DNA from: Hymenobacter lucidus
Lineage (GTDB): Bacteria > Bacteroidota > Bacteroidia > Cytophagales > Hymenobacteraceae
Assembly (NCBI RefSeq): GCF_020447265.1
Contig: NZ_JAJADR010000001.1
Location: 806,001-870,000 of the forward strand
Direction: 5' to 3'
DNA length: 64,000 nucleotides
Positions 17,243-26,519 of this stretch are shown here, one piece after another (within the stretch, counting starts at the first letter, position 1; the number at the start of each line of letters is the position of its first letter). Both the position numbers and the translations under genes were made by a program. The notes under the pieces were generated by a model that did not search any database, was not told where the DNA came from, and saw only the letters and a list, made by a program, of their open reading frames with translations.

Positions 17243-18283
17243 ATGTACGGTCTTCCGACCCTCCCTTACTTTCTACAGCCTTACGCCGGGACCAAATCGC
17301 GCACGATTTGCCCCGCTTGTGGCATGCCACGCACATTCACGCGGTATCTTGATAGGACAACAGGTGAACTCTTGCCTGAAGTCTTCGGACGTTGTGACCG
17401 TGAGGTTAAATGCGGCTACCATTCAAGTCCCTACGCCCGAACAGTAGGGGGCAGTTTGAGCTATGCATCCGCTCTGATGCGGAGCAACAGGGGCTCATTA
17501 CCTAGCCAACCTACCCTCTATCAGTCCGCTTCTCCCATTCCGATACTTTCTATTCCCGATGATGTATACCGTGGTAGCATCGGGCACTACGAGTGTAATG
17601 CGCTGGCCCGGCTGCTACGCGATAGGCTTGGGGAGACTGTAGCTGGTGAGCTGCTGGCTCGATTCTGCATAGGTACTTCAACTTACTGGCCAGGCGCCTG
17701 CGTTTTTTGGCTAATTGACCAGCAGGGGCGTGTACGAGGCGGTCAAGTTGTACTCTACGATGAAACCGGCCATACCATCAAGCACCCGCACCGTCATACT
17801 ACATGGGTCCATACAGCCCTTATGCAAGCTCACCGTAAGCGTGGTCAAGCTATACCTCTTTGGCTTGATGAGTATGCCAAAAACGGCACTAAAAGCCCTT
17901 GCCTATTCGGGTTGCCCCAGCTAGATACTGAACTACCTGGAAAGCCCGTAGCTATCGTTGAGAGCGCCAAAACGGCCATGTTAGCTACCCCATTCTTTGC
18001 ACAATATGTCTGGCTTGCGACCATGGGCCTAAGCTACTTAACCGCAGAACGGCTCGAACCTTTACGTGGCCGGCGCATCGTTTTATTCCCCGACGCTGGG
18101 GCATTCGAGCAATGGAATCTTAAGGCAAAAGAACTATGTCGCTTGGGTTTTGACATAACGGTGTTCGACGCACTGGAAAGGCTTGCTACAGCCGATGAAC
18201 GCACTGCCGGCTTGGATTTAGCCGACGTAATACTGCGAGAATCGCGACAGAGTGAAAAGGTGGTAGATGCCTTGGTGCGATGA
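17243..18283 (+). CDS. Primase-like zinc-ribbon protein (DUF6371-like)
   Basis: 346 residues from ATG 17243. An in-frame extension to 17123 runs through the inverted repeat and is probably not translated. A zinc ribbon is formed by Cys23 and Cys26 (CPACG) and Cys51 and Cys57 (CDREVKC), followed by a Toprim-like region with KPVAIVESAKTAML, ATMGLSYL and RIVLFPDAGAFEQW. The Glu and Asp in these motifs match the acidic site of DnaG-type primases. With the RepA-like helicase it would make a small replication module for the element. The family name is recalled from similar Bacteroidota proteins and not confirmed. Confidence 0.7.
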   Translation: MYGLPTLPYFLQPYAGTKSRTICPACGMPRTFTRYLDRTTGELLPEVFGRCDREVKCGYHSSPYARTVGGSLSYASALMRSNRGSLPSQPTLYQSASPIPILSIPDDVYRGSIGHYECNALARLLRDRLGETVAGELLARFCIGTSTYWPGACVFWLIDQQGRVRGGQVVLYDETGHTIKHPHRHTTWVHTALMQAHRKRGQAIPLWLDEYAKNGTKSPCLFGLPQLDTELPGKPVAIVESAKTAMLATPFFAQYVWLATMGLSYLTAERLEPLRGRRIVLFPDAGAFEQWNLKAKELCRLGFDITVFDALERLATADERTAGLDLADVILRESRQSEKVVDALVR

Positions 18284-18297
18284 GCAATTCTTCCTTT

Positions 18298-18702
18298 TCA
18301 AACGTCTTCTACCATGTCGCCATCTTGGTATTCTTCTAACTCTTCTATTGTCTCAGCCTCTAGCTCATACACAAGTAGCAGTTCCTCCGAATCTGCCGTG
18401 GAAGATATCAGGCGTTTCGTGACTTGAAGAGCTTGATAATAAGGGCCTCGATTACCTCCTAATCCTAGGTGGTCTCCAACTACAGGCAGGCTGCCAGTTA
18501 GGCTAAAGAAGAGCTTGATCTGCTCATAGCAACTATTCCGTGTGTGTCGCCACTGTTCATATTCCTGCCGTAGATGGGCAGATGCTTCAGCCTGGTCGAC
18601 TATTATGGTCCAGAAACGTTTTCTGATTGCGGTTTCCATACGGTGGCTCCAAGTAAAATAGATACTCAGGGTCTGCGTCAAAAGAAATGGGGTTTCACTC
18701 AT
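18298..18702 (-). CDS. Hypothetical protein of the island (134 residues)
   Basis: Not recognised. It is mostly polar and helical, with Trp/Phe-rich early segments (YFTWSHRMETAIRKRFWTII) and a very acidic C-terminus (EAETIEELEEYQDGD). It runs opposite to the replication genes and lies 31 bases downstream of another unknown minus-strand gene, so the two may be one operon. An acidic tail suggests binding of a basic partner, but nothing firmer can be said. Confidence 0.5.
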   Translation of the reverse strand: MSETPFLLTQTLSIYFTWSHRMETAIRKRFWTIIVDQAEASAHLRQEYEQWRHTRNSCYEQIKLFFSLTGSLPVVGDHLGLGGNRGPYYQALQVTKRLISSTADSEELLLVYELEAETIEELEEYQDGDMVEDV

Positions 18703-18733
18703 TGCAATAGGAGTAAGACAAAAGAATTACTTG

Positions 18734-19210
18734 CTACATGGAGGATGGCGTTTCATATCGATACCGCTCAATACCTAAGTATATGGCGACCTCGGTATGG
18801 GATATCCCACCTGATAGATGCTGTGAGAAGTGGCGGTGGTCTACCTTTATTTCCAATGGCTCCACATATAGGGGGGCTCCTACACCAGGTAAACACCTAC
18901 TGGCGCGGTAGATGTCGGCCACCATGTCCTGAGCTTGGTAACATCCCTGCTCCACCCTTCCTAACACTACACTTGCAGCCTCTTCCCAAAACTGCAATGG
19001 GTGACCAGTGTTGACCTGGCGTTGTTGCCATTGGTGTATGAAGTCATTAACCCGCGTCGACCATCGAATAACTAGAGAAAGGCTGGGAGTAACCAGCAAT
19101 GATTTATCGTCACGAAACATAATGAAAGAGCAGCAAGGTGGGGCAGAGCCCAAAAATACATACTTAACCTGAAAATGCCTCAAATATGAGGCAAAATCCA
19201 GTGGGGTCAT
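18734..19210 (-). CDS. Hypothetical protein of the island (158 residues)
   Basis: Not recognised. From ATG 19210 (MTPLDFASYLRHFQVKYV) the start is 16 bases from the divergent XRE gene; an upstream ATG at 19237 would overlap that gene and is less likely. The protein has a mixed composition with a short C-terminal segment (HTEVAIYLGIERYR) that could be a small DNA-binding helix pair. It is first in a likely two-gene minus-strand unit. Divergence from an XRE repressor suggests regulation by it. Confidence 0.5.
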   Translation of the reverse strand: MTPLDFASYLRHFQVKYVFLGSAPPCCSFIMFRDDKSLLVTPSLSLVIRWSTRVNDFIHQWQQRQVNTGHPLQFWEEAASVVLGRVEQGCYQAQDMVADIYRASRCLPGVGAPLYVEPLEIKVDHRHFSQHLSGGISHTEVAIYLGIERYRYETPSSM

Positions 19211-19226
19211 ACCGGAGCTTTCCGGA

Positions 19227-19463
19227 ATGAAACACACTGCCGGTATTCGGGCTTTTGGCCTCCATCTGCGGCGGCTTCGCCAAGCGCGTAAGCTTACCCA
19301 ATATGCGCTGGCAGATTACGCTGATATTTCCCGGCCCACTGTACAGCGTATTGAAAAGGGAGAGACTGCTGCTTCGCTGGATGTGCTGCTTGCTTTAGCC
19401 CACGCCCTAGATATCCCTCTCCGAGAGTTGGTAGATGCTCCTGGCATTGATAAGCTCGCGTAA
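19227..19463 (+). CDS. XRE-family helix-turn-helix regulator
   Basis: 78 residues that are almost all one Cro/CI-type HTH: FGLHLRRLRQARKLTQYALA, then ADISRPTVQRIEKGE with the second recognition helix, and a short helical end. It is divergent from the unknown two-gene unit on the minus strand with 16 bases between starts, so it probably represses that pair and itself. It could be the antitoxin-like member of a small module, but neither partner has a known toxin motif. It is a normal length for stand-alone XRE proteins. Confidence 0.85.
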   Translation: MKHTAGIRAFGLHLRRLRQARKLTQYALADYADISRPTVQRIEKGETAASLDVLLALAHALDIPLRELVDAPGIDKLA

Positions 19464-19957
19464 ATGTCAATACTTTCCTCAGGAGCTAGGCTTAGGCAGT
19501 GAGTTCTGCACCTCCTAGGGGCTCATATATACAGGGTGGGGAGGGTAAAACGGATAGAAACGGAAATGCTAGACCCGGTACCCCTTGTTTGCACAAGACG
19601 ACTTTAATTTGAATCTCGATACCCAAAGCATGGGCGGCTACTGTCAAGCAAGGCTGGAAAAACGAAGGTGGTTATTCTTCATAGGAATGCCCAAATAGCC
19701 CTCTATCAGCCAGAATTAGGCTTTGAGGTACTAATAGCAATACTGTTGCGGCCAAATCCTTAGTCTGGCTACACGAGCAAAATACCTTTGCTGCCTTATT
19801 GTTTCCATCTAACGGCGAGCTTATACATACAAGGGAGCTGTGTACAGGAATTATTAATCCATGCATATACATGGAATAGGTAATAGACCCAATCTGAGTT
19901 ATAATAAAACTTAACAACAGTTGTAGCTTGCATCAAACTTTGGATTACATATAAATA
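19464..19957. other. AT-rich gap upstream of the restriction operon
   Basis: About 490 bases without a supported gene. A minus-strand open frame at 19672-19917 has no recognisable domain and poor composition. TACCTTTG at 19783-19790 matches the -7 consensus and is a possible start for hsdM, with a long leader. The last 100 bases are AT-rich. Confidence 0.5.
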
Positions 19958-22165
19958 ATGGCCGCCACCTCCCATTCTACCCTTGTCAATTTCATCTTCG
20001 AGCTGGCTAACAAGCTGCGCGGTCCCTACAAGCCGGCGCAGTACCGGCGGGTCATGCTGCCCCTCATCGTGTTGCGCCGCCTCGACCTCGTGCTGGAGCC
20101 TACAAAGGCCGCCGTGCTGGCGAAGCACGAGGAGCTGAAAAGCCGCAAAATGTCGCTGGAGCTCCAGCACGGTGCTTTAGTGAAAGCCGCGGAACAGCCA
20201 TTCTATAATACCAGCAAATATACGTTTCGCTCCCTGCTGGCTGACCCCGAGCACTTGGCGGCCAACCTGGTGGCCTACATCCGGGGGTTTTCGCCGGTGT
20301 TGCAGCAGATTTTTGAGCGTTTCGAGTTTGAAAAGGAAATTCCTAAGCTGGAGGAGACCAACCGGCTTTTCCTCATTCTTCAGGACTTTACGGCGAAAGA
20401 AGTCAACCTGCACCCGAGCGTGCTACCACCCTGGCAGATGGGCTACGTGTTTGAGGAACTGATTCGGCGCTTCAACGAGCAGGCCAATGAGGAAGCGGGC
20501 GACCATTTCACGCCCCGCGAGGTGATACGCCTGATGGCGGCCCTCACCTACACGCACGACGAGGACGTGACTTCTGGTAAGGCGGTGTCGCGCACGGTGT
20601 ATGACCCTACGTGTGGCACGGGCGGAATGCTGTCGGTGTCGGAAGAGTACACCCGCGAAATCAATAAGAAAATCAACCTGGAGCTGTTCGGGCAGGACTA
20701 CAACCCCGAGTCGTGGGCCATTTGCTGCGCCGATATGCTCATCAAGAACGAGCCAGTAAGCCACATTGCCTTCGGCGACGTACTCGGCGACGGCAAGAGC
20801 TTCGATGGCCACCCCGGCGAGCGGTTTCATTATATGCTGGCCAACCCACCCTTTGGGGTGAAGTGGGAGCCGCAGAAGAAAACCGTGGAGGACGAGTATG
20901 CCAAGCAGGGCTTCGGGGGACGCTTCGGGCCGGGGCTGCCGCGCATCAACGAAGGCTCACTACTGTTTTTGCTGCACATGCTGAGCAAGATGCACCCGGC
21001 CCCGGTGTTCGACAAAGCCGGCAAAAACGTGGGCGGCGACGGTTCCAAAATAGCCGTCGTCTTCAACGGCTCGCCGCTGTTTGCGGGAGAGCCGGGGCCG
21101 AACGAAAGCAACATCCGGCGCTGGGTGATTGAAAACGACTGGCTCGATGCCATCGTGGCCCTGCCCGACCAGCTGTTCTATAACACTGGCATCAATACCT
21201 ACATCTGGCTGGTGAGCAACCGCAAGCCCGCCCACCGCCGGGGCCGGGTGCAGCTCATCAACGCGACGCGGCACTACGTGAAGATGAAAAAGAGCCAGGG
21301 CAACAAGCGCAACGAAATTGGTGACGGGCTGGAAGGCCGCCCCGACCACATTGCCGAAATCGTGCGCCTCTACGACGAGAATAAGGATGGCGGCACCAGC
21401 CGCGTGCCAGTCGATGGCAAGCCAAAGGAGCTGGTGTGCTCCAAAATATTCGACAACCGCGACTTCGGCTACCTGCGCCTGACCGTGGAGCGACCCCTGC
21501 GCCTGAACTTCCAGCCCAGTCCTGAGCGCCTAGCGCGGGTGCACGAGGCGAGCGAGTTCCGCAAGCTGGCCACTAGCAAGAAAAAGCACGGCTCGGAAGC
21601 CTGGAAGGAAGAAATAGCCGCCGGTGAGGCCGAGCAGGCCCGCATACTGGCGGCTCTGGATAAGCTGGATGCGAAGAAGCTGATGCACAACCGCGACACT
21701 TTCTCGGCCACCCTGAAAACGACCTGCAAAGGCGCGGGCGTGAAGCTGAGCGGCCCCATGCTCAAGGCCATCCTAACGGCCCTGGGCGAGCGGGATGCCA
21801 CCGCCGACATTTGCCTGCTGCCCAACGGCCACCCCGAGCCCGATGCCGAGCTGCGCGACACCGAGCTGGTGCCGCTGCCGCCCACCGCGCCGCTGCCCCT
21901 GCCGCTGGCCTACACCAAAGACGCCGACAACGCCGACCTGCTGGCCCTGGTGCAGCCCCACCTGGACGCGCACTTTGCCCGCGAGGTGCTGCCCCACTGG
22001 CCCGATGCCTGGCCCGACTACACCAAAACCAAGCTGGGCTACGAAATCCCCGTGTCGCGCCACTTCTACACCTACGAGCCGCCCCGTGAACTAACGGATA
22101 TCGAGGCCGACATCAAAGGGCTGGAAGGCGAAATCCTGGACATGCTGAAGGAGGTAACGGTATGA
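19958..22165 (+). CDS. hsdM: Type I restriction-modification system, methyltransferase subunit HsdM
   Basis: 735 residues, an N6-adenine DNA methyltransferase. An N-terminal HsdM helical domain (1-150) is followed by motif I DPTCGTGGM (216-224), which binds S-adenosylmethionine, and the catalytic motif IV NPPFGVKW (Asn296). A C-terminal extension of about 200 residues makes it longer than classical HsdM (about 500). With HsdS it modifies, and with HsdR cuts, DNA lacking the mark. Its stop overlaps the hsdS start by four bases. Base composition is GC-rich and chromosome-like, in contrast with the AT-rich genes before it. Confidence 0.95.
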   Translation: MAATSHSTLVNFIFELANKLRGPYKPAQYRRVMLPLIVLRRLDLVLEPTKAAVLAKHEELKSRKMSLELQHGALVKAAEQPFYNTSKYTFRSLLADPEHLAANLVAYIRGFSPVLQQIFERFEFEKEIPKLEETNRLFLILQDFTAKEVNLHPSVLPPWQMGYVFEELIRRFNEQANEEAGDHFTPREVIRLMAALTYTHDEDVTSGKAVSRTVYDPTCGTGGMLSVSEEYTREINKKINLELFGQDYNPESWAICCADMLIKNEPVSHIAFGDVLGDGKSFDGHPGERFHYMLANPPFGVKWEPQKKTVEDEYAKQGFGGRFGPGLPRINEGSLLFLLHMLSKMHPAPVFDKAGKNVGGDGSKIAVVFNGSPLFAGEPGPNESNIRRWVIENDWLDAIVALPDQLFYNTGINTYIWLVSNRKPAHRRGRVQLINATRHYVKMKKSQGNKRNEIGDGLEGRPDHIAEIVRLYDENKDGGTSRVPVDGKPKELVCSKIFDNRDFGYLRLTVERPLRLNFQPSPERLARVHEASEFRKLATSKKKHGSEAWKEEIAAGEAEQARILAALDKLDAKKLMHNRDTFSATLKTTCKGAGVKLSGPMLKAILTALGERDATADICLLPNGHPEPDAELRDTELVPLPPTAPLPLPLAYTKDADNADLLALVQPHLDAHFAREVLPHWPDAWPDYTKTKLGYEIPVSRHFYTYEPPRELTDIEADIKGLEGEILDMLKEVTV

Positions 22166-23394
22166 AGTGGCAAGAAACTAGACTCAAATTCATTACGCGG
22201 CTTTCTTATGGAGATGCCCTTGATAAGGATGAATCAGGCCGTGGTGAATATGCCGTATTCGGTTCGAATGGTAGCTACAATGAGTGTGAGCGTGCTAATA
22301 CTCTTTCCCCAGTGATTATTGTTGGAAGAAAAGGGTCGTACGGTAAAATTAATTGGAGCGAAAAAGAGTGTTTCGCTTCCGATACCACATTCTTTATCGA
22401 CGCTTCAACAACCGAGAATGACCTGCGTTGGCTATTTTATGGATTGCAAATACTAGGTCTTGATGAAGGCACAGCTGAAGCAGCAGTACCTGGTATAAAC
22501 AGAGAAACAATTTATCAGAAGGCTCTCCCTCTTCCCCCGCTTGATGAGCAACGCGCCATTGCCGTCTTCTTGGATGAGCGCACGGCCCACCTCGACGGCC
22601 TCATCCGGCGCAAGGAAGACCTGCTGAAGCTGCTGGCCGAACAACGCGCCGCCCTCATCACCCGCGCCGTGACGCGGGGCCTGGATGCCGCTGCGCCCCT
22701 GCGCGACTCCGGGGTGCCCTGGCTGGGGCAGGTGCCGGCGCATTGGGAGGTGAAGCGGTTGAAGTTCGGCTTGGCGGCCATCAATCCTGTTGGCTCTAAT
22801 CTTCCATTACCTGAAGATGCACCCGTTTCATTCGTGCCAATGACAGCGGTTGGAGAATACGGCGGGCTCGACCTAGATATGGAAAAGCCGCTTGATGAAA
22901 TTGGCAGCGGATACACCTATTTTGCCGATAACGATGTGGTTGTGGCTAAAATCACACCTTGCTTTGAGAATGGTAAAGGTGCTTTAGCAATAGGATTAAC
23001 GAACGGCGTAGCCTTTGGCACTACAGAACTTCACGTACTGCGCCCCAATGCAGAAATGGACAGTCAGTTTTTATTCCTGTTGACTATTTCTGAGCCATTC
23101 CGCAAACTTGGAGAGGGCGAGATGATAGGGGCTGGTGGTCAGAAGAGGGTCCCAGAAGAGTTTATTAAAAACTTAATGGCACCCTTTCCGCCAATTAATG
23201 AGCAACGCGAGATAGCAGCGGCTATCAATCAGATTAATGAGCGTAGCGATAAGATGACTGACATCACCAACCGCGAAATTGCCAAGCTCCGCGAGTACCG
23301 CGCCGCGCTGATAACGGCCGCCGTCACGGGCCGCATCGACGTGCGGGCAGTCGTGGAGCCCACCCCCGAACCTGCCCTCGCTGACGCACTATGA
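22162..23394 (+). CDS. hsdS: Type I restriction-modification system, specificity subunit HsdS
   Basis: 410 residues with two target-recognition domains and two conserved helical regions: TRD1 (about 1-125), spacer helix with LPPLDEQRAIAVFLDERTAH and LLAEQRAALITRAVTRG (about 126-205), TRD2 (about 206-350) and the second helix FPPINEQREIAAAINQIN with YRAALITAAVTGRID. Each half should read one part of a bipartite target. Both TRDs are encoded by clearly AT-richer DNA than the helices, as if exchanged by recombination. Start and stop overlap hsdM and hsdR by four bases each. The target sequence cannot be predicted. Confidence 0.94.
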   Translation: MKWQETRLKFITRLSYGDALDKDESGRGEYAVFGSNGSYNECERANTLSPVIIVGRKGSYGKINWSEKECFASDTTFFIDASTTENDLRWLFYGLQILGLDEGTAEAAVPGINRETIYQKALPLPPLDEQRAIAVFLDERTAHLDGLIRRKEDLLKLLAEQRAALITRAVTRGLDAAAPLRDSGVPWLGQVPAHWEVKRLKFGLAAINPVGSNLPLPEDAPVSFVPMTAVGEYGGLDLDMEKPLDEIGSGYTYFADNDVVVAKITPCFENGKGALAIGLTNGVAFGTTELHVLRPNAEMDSQFLFLLTISEPFRKLGEGEMIGAGGQKRVPEEFIKNLMAPFPPINEQREIAAAINQINERSDKMTDITNREIAKLREYRAALITAAVTGRIDVRAVVEPTPEPALADAL

Positions 23395-26300
23395 AGCACC
23401 GCGAAATCCACTTTGAGGCGGCGCTGGAAGCCGCGCTCTGCACCCCGGCCGGGGGCTACGTAGCGGGCACCACGCCCCTGGATGCCCGGCGCGGGCTGTT
23501 CGGGGCCGACGTGCTGGCCTTTTTGCAGGTCAGCCAGGCGCGGGCCTGGGAGCAGCTGGCGGCCATCCTGGGTGCCACGCTGCCGGATACGGTGCTCGAC
23601 ACCCTCACCCGCGAGCTGGCCGGCAAGGGGGCATTGCACGTGCTGCGCTACGGCTTCAAGTGCTTCGGCAAAACCCTGCGGCTGGCCTACTTCGCCCCCA
23701 ACACCGGCCTCAACCCCGACACCGAAGCCCAGTACCGTCTCAACCAGCTGCGGGTGCATCGGCAGGTACACTACCACCCCGCCAAGGCGGCGCAGAGCAT
23801 CGACGTGGTGCTGGCCCTCAACGGCCTGCCCGTGGCCACGCTGGAACTGAAAAACCCACTCACCCACCAAACCGCGCAGGACGCCATCCGGCAGTACCAG
23901 CACGAGCGCGACCCGCAGGCCCCACTGTTCAAGTTTAAGGAGCGGGCGCTGGTCCATTTCGCTGTCGACCCCGACGCCGCCTGGATGACCACCCGCCTAC
24001 AAGGGGCCGACACTGTGTTTCTGCCCTTCAACCGGGGCCACCAAGGCGGTGCCGGCAACCCGCCCGTGCCAGCCGGCTACCGCACCCAGTACCTGTGGGA
24101 AGAAGTGCTGCAACGCGACTCGCTGCTCGACCTGCTGGCCCGCTTCCTGCACCTGCAAACCGACACCACCGTGGTACGCCTGCCCGACGGCAGCACCGTG
24201 CGCCAGGTGCGCGAAACCCTCATTTTTCCGCGCTACCACCAGCTCCAGGCCGTGCGCGGGCTGGTGGACGCGGCCCGCAGCCAAGGCGCGGGGCACAACT
24301 ACCTCATCCAGCACTCGGCCGGCTCGGGCAAGAGCAACTCCATTGCCTGGTTGGCCCACCGCTTGGCCTCGCTGCACGATGCCGACGACCGCAAGGTGTT
24401 CGACACGGTGGTGGTGATAACCGACCGCCGCGTGCTCGACCAGCAGTTGCAGGACGCCATCTACCAGTTTGAGCACAAGCAGGGCGTGGTGCAGAAGATT
24501 GACGAAAACACACAGCAGCTCGCCAAAGCCCTGGCCGACGGCACGCCCATCGTCATCAGCACGCTCCAGAAGTTTCCCTACATCGCCCAGGCCCTCGACA
24601 CGCTGGCCAAGCGCGGCGAGGGCGTGAGCCTGCACACCGCCGGCCGCCGCTTCGCGGTGATAGTAGACGAGGCCCACAGCAGCCAGAGCGGCGAGGCTGC
24701 CCAGGAGCTGCGCAAAATACTGAACCGCGACGGCATCGAAGCCACCCTGGCCGAGCAGCTGCTCGACCTCGACGAGGACGAGCTGAGCCCCGCCGCCCGC
24801 CAGGAGCTGATACGCGAGATGCTGAAGCGCCCGCGCCAGCCTAACCTGTCGTACTTCGCCTTCACGGCCACGCCCAAGTTCAAGACCCTGGCCGTGTTCA
24901 ACGAACCCGACCCGGCCACCGGCCTCCCGCCGTTCCACCTGTATTCGATGCGGCAGGCCATTGAGGAAAAGTTTATCCTTGACGTGCTGGCCAACTACAC
25001 CACCTACCGCGCCTACTACGGGCTGATTAAGTCCATTGAGCACGACCCGCTGGTGCCCAAGCGGCAGGCCGCCACAGCGCTGGCCCGCTTCCTGGCCCAT
25101 CACCCCACCAACGTGGAGTCGAAGGTGGAAGTCATCGTGGAGCACTTCCGCGCCTACACCCGCCACAAGATTGGCGGCCGGGCCAAGGCGATGGTCGTGA
25201 CGGGCTCGCGGCTGATGGCCGTGCGCTACAAGCTGGCTTTTGATAAGTATCTGCGCGAAAAAGGCTACGCCGACATCCGCACGCTGGTGGCCTTTTCGGG
25301 CCAGGTCATCGACCCCGACCTGCCCAACCAGACCTACACCGAAGTGGGCATGAACAAGGGCTTGGCCGAGCGGGAGCTGCCCGAGCGGTTTGCCTCCGAC
25401 GACTTCCAGATTCTGCTGGTGGCCGACAAGTACCAGACCGGCTTCGACCAGCCCCTGCTGCACACCATGTACGTGGACAAGCGCCTGGCCGGCATCCAGG
25501 CCGTGCAGACGCTGAGCCGCCTCAACCGCATGGCCGCCGGCAAGAGCGACACCTTCGTGCTCGACTTCGTGAACGACCCCGAGGAAATTTACGCCGCCTT
25601 CAAGCCCTACTACGAGCGCACCAACGCCGCCGGCCAGCCCGACCCGCACCAGCTCTACGAGCTGCAACATCGCCTGGAGGAAGCCCGCGTGTGGGAGCCC
25701 GCCGAGGTCGATGCCTTCTGCGACGTGTGGTTCAGCAACCGCCTCAAGCCCCTGCCCACCGACCACCAGAAGATGTACGCGCTACTGGACCGAGCCGTAG
25801 ACCGCTACGAAGCCCTGCCCGAACCGGAGCAGGATTTGTTCAAGGGCCGCCTCACTAGCTTCCGCAACCTCTACGCCTTCCTGTCGCAGATTATTCCCTA
25901 CCAGGACTCGGGCCTCGAAAAGCTGCACACCTACGGCCGCTTCCTGCTCACGCGCCTGCCCGCCCACTCCGCCGACCAGCGTTACGCCGTCGAAGACGAC
26001 GTGGCCCTGAAATACTACCGCCTCGAACAGCTCAGCCAGGGCTCCATCAGCCTGACCGCGGGCGAGCCCGCCCCGCTCTACGGCCCCACCGAAGTAGGCA
26101 CCGGCCGCGCCCAGGACGCCACCGTGAACCTGTCGCAGCTCATCGATAACCTCAACGCCCGCTTCGGCACTGAGTTTCTGCCCGCCGACCAGCTCTTCTT
26201 CGACCAGATTGTGGAAACCGCCATCCTCAACGCCCAGCTCCAGGAAGTAGCCCAGGCCAACAGCCAGCAAAATTTCGAGTACGTATTCCGCAAGATGTTC

Positions 26301-26462
26301 GAGGGCTTCTTCGTGGAGCGCCTGGAAGGCAACGAGGACATCTTCTCCCGCGTCTTCAGCGATGCCGAGATGCGCCGCGCCGCCGAACAGTATTTATCGG
26401 GCGAGGTGTACCGGCGGATACTGGGGAAGGTAGATGGTGCTACTAAACAAACGCTGGCCTAA
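23391..26462 (+). CDS. hsdR: Type I restriction-modification system, restriction subunit HsdR
   Basis: 1023 residues. The N-terminal nuclease is of the PD-(D/E)xK type with Asp138 in QSIDVVLAL and Glu152/Lys154 in LELKNP. The motor has Walker A HSAGSGKS (Lys314), a DEAH box (Asp426, VIVDEAHSS), FTATPK (motif III) and later SF2 motifs including YQTGFDQP and QTLSRLNR. The C-terminal part contacts the methyltransferase. It cuts away from the site after translocation. No frameshift was seen, so the system looks intact. It is followed by 57 bases before the AT-rich ATPase gene, so the next pair could be read through from this operon. Confidence 0.95.
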   Translation: MKHREIHFEAALEAALCTPAGGYVAGTTPLDARRGLFGADVLAFLQVSQARAWEQLAAILGATLPDTVLDTLTRELAGKGALHVLRYGFKCFGKTLRLAYFAPNTGLNPDTEAQYRLNQLRVHRQVHYHPAKAAQSIDVVLALNGLPVATLELKNPLTHQTAQDAIRQYQHERDPQAPLFKFKERALVHFAVDPDAAWMTTRLQGADTVFLPFNRGHQGGAGNPPVPAGYRTQYLWEEVLQRDSLLDLLARFLHLQTDTTVVRLPDGSTVRQVRETLIFPRYHQLQAVRGLVDAARSQGAGHNYLIQHSAGSGKSNSIAWLAHRLASLHDADDRKVFDTVVVITDRRVLDQQLQDAIYQFEHKQGVVQKIDENTQQLAKALADGTPIVISTLQKFPYIAQALDTLAKRGEGVSLHTAGRRFAVIVDEAHSSQSGEAAQELRKILNRDGIEATLAEQLLDLDEDELSPAARQELIREMLKRPRQPNLSYFAFTATPKFKTLAVFNEPDPATGLPPFHLYSMRQAIEEKFILDVLANYTTYRAYYGLIKSIEHDPLVPKRQAATALARFLAHHPTNVESKVEVIVEHFRAYTRHKIGGRAKAMVVTGSRLMAVRYKLAFDKYLREKGYADIRTLVAFSGQVIDPDLPNQTYTEVGMNKGLAERELPERFASDDFQILLVADKYQTGFDQPLLHTMYVDKRLAGIQAVQTLSRLNRMAAGKSDTFVLDFVNDPEEIYAAFKPYYERTNAAGQPDPHQLYELQHRLEEARVWEPAEVDAFCDVWFSNRLKPLPTDHQKMYALLDRAVDRYEALPEPEQDLFKGRLTSFRNLYAFLSQIIPYQDSGLEKLHTYGRFLLTRLPAHSADQRYAVEDDVALKYYRLEQLSQGSISLTAGEPAPLYGPTEVGTGRAQDATVNLSQLIDNLNARFGTEFLPADQLFFDQIVETAILNAQLQEVAQANSQQNFEYVFRKMFEGFFVERLEGNEDIFSRVFSDAEMRRAAEQYLSGEVYRRILGKVDGATKQTLA

Positions 26463-26519
26463 TGTCTTAAGATTTTCGCCGACCTTTGATTTGTTCTCTT
26501 CATAAACAGCTTCTCACTG

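Noticed and set aside
19672-19917. A minus-strand 81-residue protein before hsdM
   Set aside because: Cys- and Ser-rich with no domain, no promoter and unlike neighbours in composition; likely chance.
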